Assembly: GCA_963524305.1 (NCBI GenBank)
Contig: CAURGH010000002.1
Coordinates: 124,001-188,000 of the forward strand
DNA length: 64,000 nt
Source of the DNA: JABCPH02 sp963524305
Lineage (GTDB): Bacteria; Fusobacteriota; Fusobacteriia; Fusobacteriales; Leptotrichiaceae
Reading direction: 5' to 3'
Shown: positions 10,467-19,697 of the stretch, in pieces
How positions within the stretch are numbered: position 1 is the first letter of the stretch
How the letters are laid out: each line of letters begins with the position of its first letter
Made by a program: the position numbers and the translations under genes
Notes under the pieces: generated by a model
What the model saw: the letters and a program-made list of their open reading frames with translations, nothing else
The model's database searches: none
Told to the model about the DNA's origin: nothing

Positions 10467-11207
10467 ATGAGTAGAAAACCTATAATTGGAATTTCAGGAA
10501 CTGTACAAATTTCAGAAAAAGGATTATTTGCAGGACATAAAAGAGCTTGCGTGGGAAATAATTATGTGGAAGCAGTGATTGCTGCTGGAGGAATTCCTTT
10601 TATAATACCAATTAATGCAGATGAGGATGTAATTAAAGGAGCTATTGATGCTATTGATGCTTTAATTATGTCAGGAGGACACGATGTATCTCCAATTTGC
10701 TATAACGAAGAACCTATGCAAAAACTAGAAATTACATCTTTTGAAAGAGATAAGTTTGATACATTATTGATAATCGAAGCACAAAAGAAAGGGAAACCTA
10801 TTTTAGGAATTTGTCGTGGAGTTCAAATTTTGAATGTTGTAAATGGTGGGAAATTGTACCAAGATATTTCTTATGCAAAAAATGTCTTCATTCAACATTT
10901 TCAAAAAACTAAATCAGATGATTTATCTCATTCGGTAAAAATTGATAAGAATAGTTTTTTAGGAGATATTTTTGATGGAGAAGAAACAGGACGAATTAAT
11001 AGTTTTCATCATCAAATTTTAAAGGATGTGGCACCTGGATTTAGAGTGATTGCACAAAGTCCAGATGGAGCTATTGAAGGTATTCAAAAAGATTGTGATG
11101 ATAATTTGATTGTTGGATTACAGTGGCATCCAGAATTGTTGGCTGCAAACAATATTCCAGCAAAAAAAATATTCAAAAAATTTATAAAATATGTTACAGA
11201 AAAATAA
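10467..11207 (+). CDS. Gamma-glutamyl-gamma-aminobutyrate hydrolase family protein (peptidase C26, PuuD-like)
   Basis: This 246-residue cytoplasmic protein is a class I glutamine-amidotransferase-fold hydrolase. The nucleophile elbow GICRGVQ (Cys116) and the WHPE motif near the C-terminus supply the Cys-His-Glu triad. The stretches MSGGHDVSPICYNEEP and NSFHHQ are typical of PuuD-like hydrolases, which cleave gamma-glutamyl amides such as gamma-glutamyl-GABA. No putrescine-pathway genes lie nearby, so the substrate is open; family members are also used on other gamma-glutamyl compounds. The AGGAGG ribosome site is strong and well spaced. Confidence 0.9.
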   Translation: MSRKPIIGISGTVQISEKGLFAGHKRACVGNNYVEAVIAAGGIPFIIPINADEDVIKGAIDAIDALIMSGGHDVSPICYNEEPMQKLEITSFERDKFDTLLIIEAQKKGKPILGICRGVQILNVVNGGKLYQDISYAKNVFIQHFQKTKSDDLSHSVKIDKNSFLGDIFDGEETGRINSFHHQILKDVAPGFRVIAQSPDGAIEGIQKDCDDNLIVGLQWHPELLAANNIPAKKIFKKFIKYVTEK

Positions 11208-11264
11208 AATGTGACACAATTTTTTGTTGTTGTGCCATATTATTGATGATTGGAGATGAATAAA

Positions 11265-12578
11265 TTGGCAAAAAAGAATGAAAAAGTTGTGTTACTAATT
11301 GAGGAACTAAAATTAATAAATAAAAATATTTTTTTTGATTTAGTCATTGATAATTTTAATAATGACTTGTTAGAAAAGAAATTTGGAAAAACATTGAATG
11401 AAAATTCAATTTTTTTTGAGAGAGAAATTGATATTATTGGGAAAATTGATGAGTCAAGCAAAGATTTTTTGAGAAAAATTGTAGAAACAAATAATTCTTA
11501 TGTTGAAAAGAAATGTTTGAATTTTGTGAAAGAAGACTATTTGAGGGAATTTCAAAGAGATAAAATTTTAAGGATAAATGGAAGAGGATTGAATCCGGAG
11601 CAAATGATAATGTATGTTTTGAGTACGAATAAATTGATTGAGCTTTTGGATTTTTTTAAGGAAGAATATTTTAAATATATTAAGAAATTGGAAGAGAATA
11701 AGCAAAAAATATTGGAAAAAGATTTATTTTTGAAAGAAGTTGTGGAAAAATTGGAAAATGAGGATTTGGAAAAGGAATTTCAAGAGAGTATAAATGAAAA
11801 ATATAAAAATGTAAAAAAAAGAAATTTGGAAAAATTATCACAAAAATACTGTCTAGAATTTGATGAAGAAAGTAGAAAATTTACTGTTTCAGCAGAATTT
11901 ATTAGTTTTTTTGATGAAAAAATGAAAGAATATTTTTTGATGAGAAAAAATTTTAAGAGAGGATTTGAGTTTTTTAATATAAATTCATATAAAGTTAGTG
12001 AAAAAGAAAGGGATTTGGAAGAGATAATTACTGATATTGAGGGAATTGAGCAGGAAAATAAATTTTTAAATTCTAGATATGACAAACTTGAAGAAGAAAA
12101 TAAAAAGTTGAAGGAAGATTTGAGAAAATATAGAAATAAAGAGGCTGAGAAGACCATTGAAAAGCAGAAAAAAGAAATCGAAAAATTGGATATTAGGATA
12201 AAAAGCCTTGAAAAAGAAATTGAAAATATTGAACAGGATGAGAGTGTTGAAGTAGTTGAAAATGTGAATATAAGAGAGTTGGCAGAAGAGAAAACGATAG
12301 ATTTGACGAACCAGAATGTAAAAGTAGTTGGTGGAAAATGGAGTCAAAAAGTTATTGAAAAAGCTCAAAAATATGCGAAAGAAAAAGGGTTTAAGATAGA
12401 ATTTATTCATGCTACAGCCGTATTTAGAAACTCAGATAAATTAAAAAATTCAGATATTGTAATATTTGATACATCTTACAACTCTCATTCAGCATATTAC
12501 AAGCTAAAAAGCTACGGAGTCAAAATATATCGAATTTCAACTTCAAATTTAGATAAAATCAAAAATTTTTCTAAATAA
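11265..12578 (+). CDS. Coiled-coil protein with a C-terminal DUF2325-like domain
   Basis: This is a protein of about 437 residues. Residues to about 240 are helical and charged. Residues about 250-330 form a strong coiled coil rich in Glu and Lys. The last 90 residues change character (VKVVGGKWSQ at the start, then SDIVIFDTSYNSHSAYYK, then YRISTSN), matching the glycine-rich beginning and the later SH pair of DUF2325-type domains, whose function is unknown. Start choice: a GGAG site at 11252-11255 sits nine bases before the TTG at 11265 but directly touches the ATG at 11256. I prefer TTG, which other genes here also use. It is probably cytoplasmic, since no signal peptide is visible. Confidence 0.75.
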   Translation: MAKKNEKVVLLIEELKLINKNIFFDLVIDNFNNDLLEKKFGKTLNENSIFFEREIDIIGKIDESSKDFLRKIVETNNSYVEKKCLNFVKEDYLREFQRDKILRINGRGLNPEQMIMYVLSTNKLIELLDFFKEEYFKYIKKLEENKQKILEKDLFLKEVVEKLENEDLEKEFQESINEKYKNVKKRNLEKLSQKYCLEFDEESRKFTVSAEFISFFDEKMKEYFLMRKNFKRGFEFFNINSYKVSEKERDLEEIITDIEGIEQENKFLNSRYDKLEEENKKLKEDLRKYRNKEAEKTIEKQKKEIEKLDIRIKSLEKEIENIEQDESVEVVENVNIRELAEEKTIDLTNQNVKVVGGKWSQKVIEKAQKYAKEKGFKIEFIHATAVFRNSDKLKNSDIVIFDTSYNSHSAYYKLKSYGVKIYRISTSNLDKIKNFSK

Positions 12579-12749
12579 TTTTTTGCTGAAATCATATGAG
12601 TTAGTAAATGAATATTACAGTTATATTAAATGAAAGACTTTAATTTTTGTAAAAAAAATGATATGATATACAAATATAAATACTTTGTAATAAGTAAAAA
12701 AATTTTTCAATGATAGAAAAAACGGAGAAAATACAGAAAAGGAGAGAGG

Positions 12750-13466
12750 ATGAAGAAATTATTGTATTTGTTGTCAATTATAGTTACGCTAATTTTAATA
12801 GTTAATTTTTCTAAGAAAATAACGAGAAATTATAGATTAAATTTGACAGAAAATTTCTATTTGGAAGATAAATTTTCAAAAGAGAATAAAAATGTTGAAG
12901 CTATATTGATAGGAAAAGATTATAGCTATTCCGATAGCTCAAAACAAAATTATTATACAAGAAATGAATATGGTTATGTAGATAAATTACTTAGAATAAA
13001 TGAAGTTTGGGTTGGAAGGATAGCTTCTTATGAGGAAACAATGAAAGATGCCACATATTTTTGGGATGATGAAGATATGTCTAATTTGATATTAAAAGAA
13101 AAATTGAAAGAATACGCGGGATATTTTGTGGTTGATAAGGATTTTGTGCAAAAGGGAATGACAGAAGATCAATTGAAAAATTACTTGAATGAAAAGAAAC
13201 TAAATTTTAAAAATCCTAGCTATTATATAGAAAGTTTAGGAACAAAAGAAAATTTAGAGCCTAAATATCTTGAAAAAAATGAAAAATTAATTGAAGCTGG
13301 AAAAAATCCAAGAACAATTAAATATTATGAAGATACTAGAAGATTTATAAAAAATGGCTTGACAGTGTTGTTAATATTTGAAATTATTGGATTTGTGATG
13401 TCTTTCAAAAGAAGAATTAAAAGAGCTGTTAAGAAAATTTTACGAAATACAGTATATTTTCAGTAG
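12750..13466 (+). CDS. Membrane-anchored protein of unknown function
   Basis: This 238-residue protein has a membrane helix at residues about 3-20 and a second at about 205-222, followed by a very basic tail (FKRRIKRAVKK). The part between them, about 180 residues with many Tyr and Lys, would therefore face outside the inner membrane, with both ends in the cytoplasm. No known domain was recognised. The AGGAGAGAG ribosome site is good. The 171 bases upstream contain only AT-rich sequence with a possible -10 (GATATACAAAT region) and no terminator-like hairpin. Confidence 0.7.
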   Translation: MKKLLYLLSIIVTLILIVNFSKKITRNYRLNLTENFYLEDKFSKENKNVEAILIGKDYSYSDSSKQNYYTRNEYGYVDKLLRINEVWVGRIASYEETMKDATYFWDDEDMSNLILKEKLKEYAGYFVVDKDFVQKGMTEDQLKNYLNEKKLNFKNPSYYIESLGTKENLEPKYLEKNEKLIEAGKNPRTIKYYEDTRRFIKNGLTVLLIFEIIGFVMSFKRRIKRAVKKILRNTVYFQ

Positions 13467-13558
13467 ATTTTAGAACTTTTATAAAAAAAGAGTGAAATAA
13501 TTACAAATTTAGTGTATAATATACCAAAAATATAAAATTTAAGAAAGAGGTGGAGTCA

Positions 13559-16222
13559 ATGTGGTTTACTAAATCACAAGAGGCTGTTTTAAAGGAATTA
13601 AATGTTAATTCTAAAACAGGATTATCAACGGAGGAAGCAAAAAAGAGGCTTGAAAAATATGGCCTAAATAAATTGAAAGGGAAACCAAAAAAAAGTTTAT
13701 TACAATTATTTTTAGCACAATTAAAAGATGTGTTAATTTATGTATTGATTGGTGCAGCTGTAGTTAATATTATTGCACATGGAACAGAAGGAATACCCGA
13801 TGCATTAATAATTTTAGCGGTTGTTTTAATTAATGCATTAGTTGGAGTTATTCAAGAGTCAAAAGCAGAAAAGGCGTTGGAAGCGTTACAACAGATGACT
13901 GCTCCAAAAAGTTTAGTTAGAAGAAATGGTGAAGTTATAGAGATTAATTCAGAAGAATTAGTTCCTGGGGATATTTTAGTAATTGATGCAGGAAGATACA
14001 TTCCAGCGGATGTCAGACTTATTGAAAGTGCTAATTTACAAATTCAAGAATCATCACTGACAGGAGAATCAGTTCCAAGTGAAAAAAATGCAGACTTTAT
14101 TACTTCAGATGAAAAAATATCTGTTGGAGATAAAGAAAATATGGCATTTATGTCGACAATAGCAATTTATGGTAGAGGAGAAGGAGTTGTTGTTGCAACA
14201 GCGATGGATACTGAAATTGGTAAGATTGCGAAAATATTAGATGAAGATGAAAATATGTTGACACCATTGCAAATTAAGTTGGAAGAATTAGGAAAAACTC
14301 TAGGTTATGGAGCTTTGGCAATTTGTGGAATTATTTTTGTTGTAGGAATGTTACAAGGCAGACAAATTGTAGAAATGTTTATGACTTCAATAAGTTTGGC
14401 GGTTGCGGCAATTCCGGAAGGATTGGTTGCGATTGTAGCGATTGTATTGTCACTAGGTGTGAAAACTATGTCTAGAAAAAATGCAATTGTTAGAAAATTA
14501 CCAGCAGTAGAAACATTAGGAGCAGTGAATATCATATGTTCAGACAAAACTGGTACATTAACTCAAAATAAAATGACAGTTGTAAAAAGTTATACTTTGG
14601 ATAATTTAAAAGATATTTCAGATGAAAGAAATCAAAAAGCAAATATTGATGAAATTGAGTTGATTAGATCGTTTGTATTGTGTTCGGATGCTTCGATTGA
14701 TGGTGGACAAGATATAGGAGATCCAACAGAAGTTGCGTTAGTGGTGTTGGGTGACAAATTTAATTTAGAAAAAAATACATTGAATTCTGAATATAAAAGA
14801 GTTGGAGAAAATCCATTTGATTCTGACAGAAAATTAATGTCAACATTAAATAAAGAAGGTAATAAATTTAGAGTACATACAAAAGGTGCAATTGACAATA
14901 TTTTGATGAGATCGAATAGAATTTTAGTAAATGGAGAAATTTTGCCGATAACTGATGAAGCTAAAGCAAAAATATTGAAAGTAGCTGAAAATATGTCAGA
15001 TGATGCTTTAAGAGTTTTAGGGGTTGCTTTTAAAGATGTTGATACAGAAATAGCTCCTGAAGAAATGGAAAAAGATTTAGTTGTTGTTGGTATAGTTGGA
15101 ATGATTGATCCGCCTAGAATAGAAGTAAAAGGTTCGATAGAAGAAGCGAAAAGAGCTGGAATAACACCAGTTATGATTACAGGAGATCACAAAAATACTG
15201 CAGTTGCGATTGCTAAAGAATTAGGAATTGCGACAGATATTAGTCAAAGTTTGACAGGTTCAGAAATTGACTCGATTCCAGATGAAAAATTTGCAAGAGA
15301 AATCAATAATTATAGAGTGTTTGCGAGAGTTTCTCCGGAACATAAAGTTAAAATCGTAAGAGCGTTTAAAAAGCAAGGAAATATTGTTTCGATGACTGGA
15401 GATGGAGTAAATGACGCACCATCATTAAAATCAGCTGATATCGGTGTTGCGATGGGAATTACGGGAACGGATGTTTCTAAAGGTGCCAGTGATATGATTT
15501 TAACAGATGATAACTTCACTACAATAGTTCATGCGATTGAAGAAGGAAGAAATATTTATAACAACATTAAAAAGACGATTATGTTCTTGCTTTCTTGTAA
15601 CTTAGGGGAAGTATTATGTGTGTTTTTCGCAACAGTATTTGGATGGGCAATGCCGTTAGTTCCAACTCAATTATTGTGGGTAAACTTAATAACTGACACA
15701 TTACCAGCAATTTCATTGGGAATGGATCCGGGTGATAAAGACGTTATGAATAGAAAACCAAGAGATCCGAAGGAAAGTTTCTTTGCAGAAGATGCTGGAA
15801 TGAGAGCGATTGTTGGAGGAGTTTTAATAGGAACATTAACGCTAGCAGCATTTTATTTAGGAATTGCCCATTCTGGAAACGTTCCTATAAAAGAAGTGAA
15901 AGATGGTACAGAAATAGTTACTTATGGAAGAACGATGGCATTTATAGTGCTTACTTTCTCTCAATTATTTTATTCATTATCAATGAGAAATAGTAAAAAA
16001 ACTATATTTGAAGTAGGATTCTTTGGTAACATGTTTTTAATAGTTTCAATTATAATAAGTATTGTATTACAAGTTTTATTAATTTCGATTCCACCAATTG
16101 CAGAAATGTTTAGAGTAACAGCATTAGATCCAAGTCATTGGGGAATGGTAATTGGATTGTCATTAATTCCATTTGCAATAAATGAAATTATAAAAGTTGT
16201 TACAAGAGGAAAAGGTGAATAA
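13559..16222 (+). CDS. Cation-transporting P-type ATPase, calcium (P2A) type
   Basis: This is an 887-residue ion pump. The N-terminal cation-ATPase domain is followed by the actuator motif LTGESVP, then AIPEGLVAIV in the fourth membrane helix (the PEGL ion-site motif of calcium pumps), the phosphorylation site DKTGTLTQN with Asp329 as acceptor, KGAIDNIL in the nucleotide domain, and the hinge TGDGVNDAP. The C-terminal domain has about six helices, including WVNLITDTLPAISLGMDP. The best guess for transport is calcium export, although some relatives move sodium or manganese. I chose the ATG at 13559, six bases after AGAGGTGG; a GTG at 13550 overlaps that site. A TATAAT at 13515-13520 is the likely -10. 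Confidence 0.93.
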   Translation: MWFTKSQEAVLKELNVNSKTGLSTEEAKKRLEKYGLNKLKGKPKKSLLQLFLAQLKDVLIYVLIGAAVVNIIAHGTEGIPDALIILAVVLINALVGVIQESKAEKALEALQQMTAPKSLVRRNGEVIEINSEELVPGDILVIDAGRYIPADVRLIESANLQIQESSLTGESVPSEKNADFITSDEKISVGDKENMAFMSTIAIYGRGEGVVVATAMDTEIGKIAKILDEDENMLTPLQIKLEELGKTLGYGALAICGIIFVVGMLQGRQIVEMFMTSISLAVAAIPEGLVAIVAIVLSLGVKTMSRKNAIVRKLPAVETLGAVNIICSDKTGTLTQNKMTVVKSYTLDNLKDISDERNQKANIDEIELIRSFVLCSDASIDGGQDIGDPTEVALVVLGDKFNLEKNTLNSEYKRVGENPFDSDRKLMSTLNKEGNKFRVHTKGAIDNILMRSNRILVNGEILPITDEAKAKILKVAENMSDDALRVLGVAFKDVDTEIAPEEMEKDLVVVGIVGMIDPPRIEVKGSIEEAKRAGITPVMITGDHKNTAVAIAKELGIATDISQSLTGSEIDSIPDEKFAREINNYRVFARVSPEHKVKIVRAFKKQGNIVSMTGDGVNDAPSLKSADIGVAMGITGTDVSKGASDMILTDDNFTTIVHAIEEGRNIYNNIKKTIMFLLSCNLGEVLCVFFATVFGWAMPLVPTQLLWVNLITDTLPAISLGMDPGDKDVMNRKPRDPKESFFAEDAGMRAIVGGVLIGTLTLAAFYLGIAHSGNVPIKEVKDGTEIVTYGRTMAFIVLTFSQLFYSLSMRNSKKTIFEVGFFGNMFLIVSIIISIVLQVLLISIPPIAEMFRVTALDPSHWGMVIGLSLIPFAINEIIKVVTRGKGE

Positions 16223-16234
16223 TTTTTAAACGGA

Positions 16235-16277
16235 AAAATTGTCTTGTAAAGTATGTTTGCAAGGCAATTTTGTTTTT
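16235..16277 (+). terminator. Intrinsic terminator of the P-type ATPase gene
   Basis: Arms AAAATTGTCTTGTAAA and TTTGCAAGGCAATTTT form a 16-pair stem with a five-base loop, followed by GTTTTT. Confidence 0.85.
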
Positions 16278-16381
16278 AAAATTTTGAAATAGAAAGTAAA
16301 GTTTGAGAGTGATAACTGAGTTTTCAAAAAAATAATTGTGATGAACAGAAAGAAAACTCACTTGCTTTTAATAAAAAAAAA

Positions 16382-16390
16382 TGGTATTAT
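16382..16390 (+). promoter_or_regulatory. Extended -10 promoter of the ABC importer operon
   Basis: TGGTATTAT fits an extended -10 element about 36 bases before the start codon at 16426. No T-box or other aptamer was recognised in the 110 bases between the preceding terminator and this site. Confidence 0.45.
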
Positions 16391-16425
16391 TTAGTAGAAA
16401 TTTTGTAGGATAGTAGGAGGAATAT

Positions 16426-17400
16426 ATGAAAAAAATATTAACATTATTAAGTCTTATGACATTAATGATATTAAGTTGTGGAAATGGAAACTCTAGTCAG
16501 GAGAAAAAAAGTGATTCTGCTTCAACGGGAGGTTCTAAAAAATATAGAATAGGAATTACTCAAATTGTAGCACATCCAGCATTAGACAGTGCTAGAGAAG
16601 GATTTAAAGCGGCTTTTAAAGAAGCTGGAATTGATGCAGATTTTGATGAAAAAAATGCAAATGGAGAAGCAGCAACAGCAAATTTAATAGCAAATAGTTT
16701 TGTTAGTTCAAAAGTGGATTTAATTTATTCTATTGCAACAAGTACAGCTCAAGCTGCAGCACAAGCGACAAATACAATACCGGTAGTATTTTCAGCGATA
16801 ACTGATCCAGAATCAGCAGGAATTTTGAAAAATAATGTAACAGGAGTAAGTGACAGAGTAGATATCAAACAACAATTACAATTATTGTTGAAATTAGATA
16901 GTAAAATAAAAAAAGTAGGTGTTATTTACAATTCTTCGGAACAAAATTCAAAAGTTCAAGTTGATGATTTAAAAGCAGCGGCAAAAGAATTAGGTGTAGA
17001 AGTAGTAGAAAAAAGTGTTATTCAAGCTAGTGAAATTCCACAGGCAGCAGATGCTTTAACAAGAGAATCTGATGCAATTTACTTACCAACTGATAATTTG
17101 GTAGCTTCAGTAGTAAATCTTTTGACAGATAAAGCAACAGAGGCGAAAAAAATAGTTTTTGGTGCTGAATCTGCACATGTAAAAGGTGGAGCATTGATTA
17201 CAAAAGGAATAGATTATTACGAAATGGGTAAACAAGCTGGTAAAATAGCAATTGATATTTTGAAAAATGGTAAAAAACCTTCAGAAATTAAATATCAAAG
17301 AATGTCTTTAAATGATATTGTTGTAAATGGAAAAACAATGGCAGCATTAGGAATTACATTGCCAGAAGATATAAAATCAAAAGCTAAAATAATAAATTAA
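16426..17400 (+). CDS. ABC transporter substrate-binding lipoprotein (TrpX-like), copy 1
   Basis: This 324-residue receptor has a signal peptide ending in a lipobox (LMILSCG), so it is probably a lipoprotein. The mature part fits the ABC_sub_bind/TrpX group: HPALDSAREGFKAAF near the start, DFDEKNANGEA, IPVVFSAITDPESAG, VGVIYNSSEQNS, and LPTDNLVAS. In streptococci members of this group serve a tryptophan importer, but ligands differ and none can be inferred here. A paralogue follows at 17529 with roughly half its residues identical by eye. The permease and ATPase genes follow, giving a complete importer. Confidence 0.9.
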   Translation: MKKILTLLSLMTLMILSCGNGNSSQEKKSDSASTGGSKKYRIGITQIVAHPALDSAREGFKAAFKEAGIDADFDEKNANGEAATANLIANSFVSSKVDLIYSIATSTAQAAAQATNTIPVVFSAITDPESAGILKNNVTGVSDRVDIKQQLQLLLKLDSKIKKVGVIYNSSEQNSKVQVDDLKAAAKELGVEVVEKSVIQASEIPQAADALTRESDAIYLPTDNLVASVVNLLTDKATEAKKIVFGAESAHVKGGALITKGIDYYEMGKQAGKIAIDILKNGKKPSEIKYQRMSLNDIVVNGKTMAALGITLPEDIKSKAKIIN

Positions 17401-17528
17401 AATAATAAATTAAAATAGTTTTTGAAAATATAAAGTTGATATTAATGTTTTTTTGAATTTCGTTAATTATAATGTTGAAATTATCAAAAAAATAATATAT
17501 AAAAATAAAAATGGAAAGGAATTAGAGT

Positions 17529-18515
17529 ATGAAAAAATTTTTAATATTAGCCATGAGTGCGTTAATGGTTTTTGCATGTGGAAAAAAGAGTAGTGAAAGT
17601 AATTCTACAGCTCAAAAATCAACTGCTCAAACACAAACAGCAGGAAAAACTTATAAAATTGGTGTTACACAATTTATGACACATCCATCATTGGATTTAG
17701 TAAAAAAAGGATTTGAAAAAGCCTTTGAAGAAGCTGGAATTAAAGCAGATTTTGATGAAAAAAATGCGAATGGAGAAGTAACAACGGCAAACTTAATCGC
17801 AAGTAATTATAAAGCAGATAAAAAGGATTTAGTATTTGGTATAGCAACGCCTTCAGCACAAGCATTGGCAAATAATATAACAGATATACCAGTATTGTTT
17901 TCAGCAGTAACTGATCCAGCTGTAGCAAAAATATTAAATAAAAATGTAACAGGAACAAGTGATAAGTTAGAAAATGTTGGAGAACAATTAGATATTCTTT
18001 TAAAATTAAAACCAGGAGTAAAAAAAATAGGAGTTTTATATAATACTTCTGAACAAAATTCAATTGTACAAATTGAAGAAATAAAAAAACAGGCACAAGC
18101 TAAACATTTAGAAGTTGTAGTTCAAGGTGTAACAAATTTTGGTGAATTGGCACAAGCAACTAAAAATTTAGTAGCTTCAACAGATGCTTTATATTTGCCA
18201 ACAGATAATCTAGTTGTTTCAAGTATCAGTTTGATAGCTTCAGAAGCTATAAATGCTAAAAAACCAGTAGTATCAAGTGAAAATTCATCTGTTGAATTAG
18301 GAGCTTTATTTACAATGGGATTAGATTATTATGAATTAGGTAAAAGAACTGGAGAAATGGCAATTGAAATTTTGAAAGGAAAACCAGTTTCGGATATACC
18401 TTTTGAAACATCGAAAAAAATGAAATTATACGTAAATGAAGATACAGCAAAAGCTTTAGGAATCGATGTGAAAAATCCTGTATTGGCAAATGCTGAAATT
18501 ATTAAAAAGAAATAA
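17529..18515 (+). CDS. ABC transporter substrate-binding lipoprotein (TrpX-like), copy 2
   Basis: This 328-residue protein is a tandem paralogue of the previous one, with the same order of motifs (HPSLDLVKKGFEKAF, DFDEKNANGEVT, IPVLFSAVTDPAV, IGVLYNTSEQNS, LPTDNLVVS). Its lipobox is VFACG. A 128-base gap separates the copies and contains a possible TATAAT at 17468-17473, so the second copy may have its own promoter and be expressed with the permease and ATPase. Having two receptors for one channel suggests two ligands or two affinities; this is inferred from the arrangement only. Confidence 0.9.
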   Translation: MKKFLILAMSALMVFACGKKSSESNSTAQKSTAQTQTAGKTYKIGVTQFMTHPSLDLVKKGFEKAFEEAGIKADFDEKNANGEVTTANLIASNYKADKKDLVFGIATPSAQALANNITDIPVLFSAVTDPAVAKILNKNVTGTSDKLENVGEQLDILLKLKPGVKKIGVLYNTSEQNSIVQIEEIKKQAQAKHLEVVVQGVTNFGELAQATKNLVASTDALYLPTDNLVVSSISLIASEAINAKKPVVSSENSSVELGALFTMGLDYYELGKRTGEMAIEILKGKPVSDIPFETSKKMKLYVNEDTAKALGIDVKNPVLANAEIIKKK

Positions 18516-18545
18516 TAAAAAAGTAAAATAAAGTAAGGAAGAATG

Positions 18546-19697
18546 ATGAACGAATTATTAGTATTTATACAAAGTTTACCTGAGGCTTTAAAAACAGGAT
18601 TTATTTATTCAATTATGGTTATGGGAGTTTACATAACATATAAAATACTTGATTTTCCTGATATGTCAGTAGATGCAACATTTCCTTTAGGAGGATTTAT
18701 ATTTGCAGCGTTTTCTTTATCCAAAAATGGTTTTTTTGGAATTACAAATCCATTTATAGGGCTTATTTTAGCAGTTATTGGTGGAATGATAGCAGGTTAC
18801 TTAACAGGAGCATTGCATGTTTATTTAAAAATTAATGGATTATTATCTGGAATTTTAATAATGACGGGATTTTATAGTATAAACTCTAGGATTGTCGGTG
18901 TTCCAAATGTGTTTATTTCATCAGAAAGAAATATTTTTGAAATAATTTCTTATGAAAAAAGTTTTATTCCGTTTGTGTTGGTAACCATAATTTTATTGGT
19001 TCTAAAAGGATTCTATGATTATCAAATAAAAGAAAATAAATATGTAATAAAAACAATGATAGTTTATGTGATTGCTACAATTGGACTTTTTGTTTATGTA
19101 GTAGCAACAAAAGACATTAAATTAATGTTTGTAATAATTGTTGCATTTGCAATAAAAATGATTCTAGATTATATTTTAACTTCAAAATTCGGATTTGCGT
19201 TGAGAGCACTAGGAAATAATGAAGAATTAGTAGTTAGTTTGGGTGTTAACGAAAAAAGGTTGAAAATATTAGGATTGATGATATCTAATGGATTGGTTGC
19301 ATTATCAGGAGCGTTGTTTGCACAAAATATGAAAGTTGCTGACTTGATTTCAGGGACAGGAACACTAGTAATTGGATTAGCAGCGATAATTCTTGGATTA
19401 GGAGTTTTGAAAAAATCAAGATTAATAAACGAAATTTCTATAATAACAATTGGTTCATTAATGTACTATTTCATAATAAATTTAGCTTTGATGTCAAACA
19501 GCTGGACAAAAAATCTATATCAAACGCTTAAATTTAATGATGGTTTAATTAGTACATTAGAAATTAAACCAACAGATGTTAAAATCATAACTGCAGTAAT
19601 TTTAACAATTATTTTGTGGAATGAAACAGCTAAAAAATTGAAAAAAGGTAAGAAAAAAGCAAAAGCAATGCGAATTAAGAGAGGAGAAGAAAAATAA
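18546..19697 (+). CDS. ABC transporter permease (branched-chain/TrpY type)
   Basis: This is an integral membrane permease of about 383 residues with eight to ten hydrophobic helices. The N-terminal part contains DFPDMSVDATFPLGGF, characteristic of the permease that partners TrpX-like receptors. The segment SKFGFALRALGNNEELVVSLGVNEKRLK is the cytoplasmic loop that contacts the ATPase. Two adjacent ATG codons exist at 18543 and 18546; AGGAAG ends only one base before the first and four before the second, so I prefer the second. The C-terminus is a basic tail, and the ATPase gene starts directly after the stop codon. Confidence 0.9.
   Translation: MNELLVFIQSLPEALKTGFIYSIMVMGVYITYKILDFPDMSVDATFPLGGFIFAAFSLSKNGFFGITNPFIGLILAVIGGMIAGYLTGALHVYLKINGLLSGILIMTGFYSINSRIVGVPNVFISSERNIFEIISYEKSFIPFVLVTIILLVLKGFYDYQIKENKYVIKTMIVYVIATIGLFVYVVATKDIKLMFVIIVAFAIKMILDYILTSKFGFALRALGNNEELVVSLGVNEKRLKILGLMISNGLVALSGALFAQNMKVADLISGTGTLVIGLAAIILGLGVLKKSRLINEISIITIGSLMYYFIINLALMSNSWTKNLYQTLKFNDGLISTLEIKPTDVKIITAVILTIILWNETAKKLKKGKKKAKAMRIKRGEEK

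Noticed and set aside
11212..11236. Imperfect hairpin (TGACACAA with TTGTGCCA) after the C26 hydrolase gene
   Set aside because: It has one mismatch and no following T-run, so it is not a convincing terminator.
16278..16425. Possible T-box controlling the TrpX-like importer
   Set aside because: There is no T-box sequence and no terminator/antiterminator pair before the gene.
17388..17416. Short tandem repeat of an AAATAATAAATTA-like unit around a stop codon
   Set aside because: Only about two copies in very AT-rich sequence; likely chance or minor slippage.
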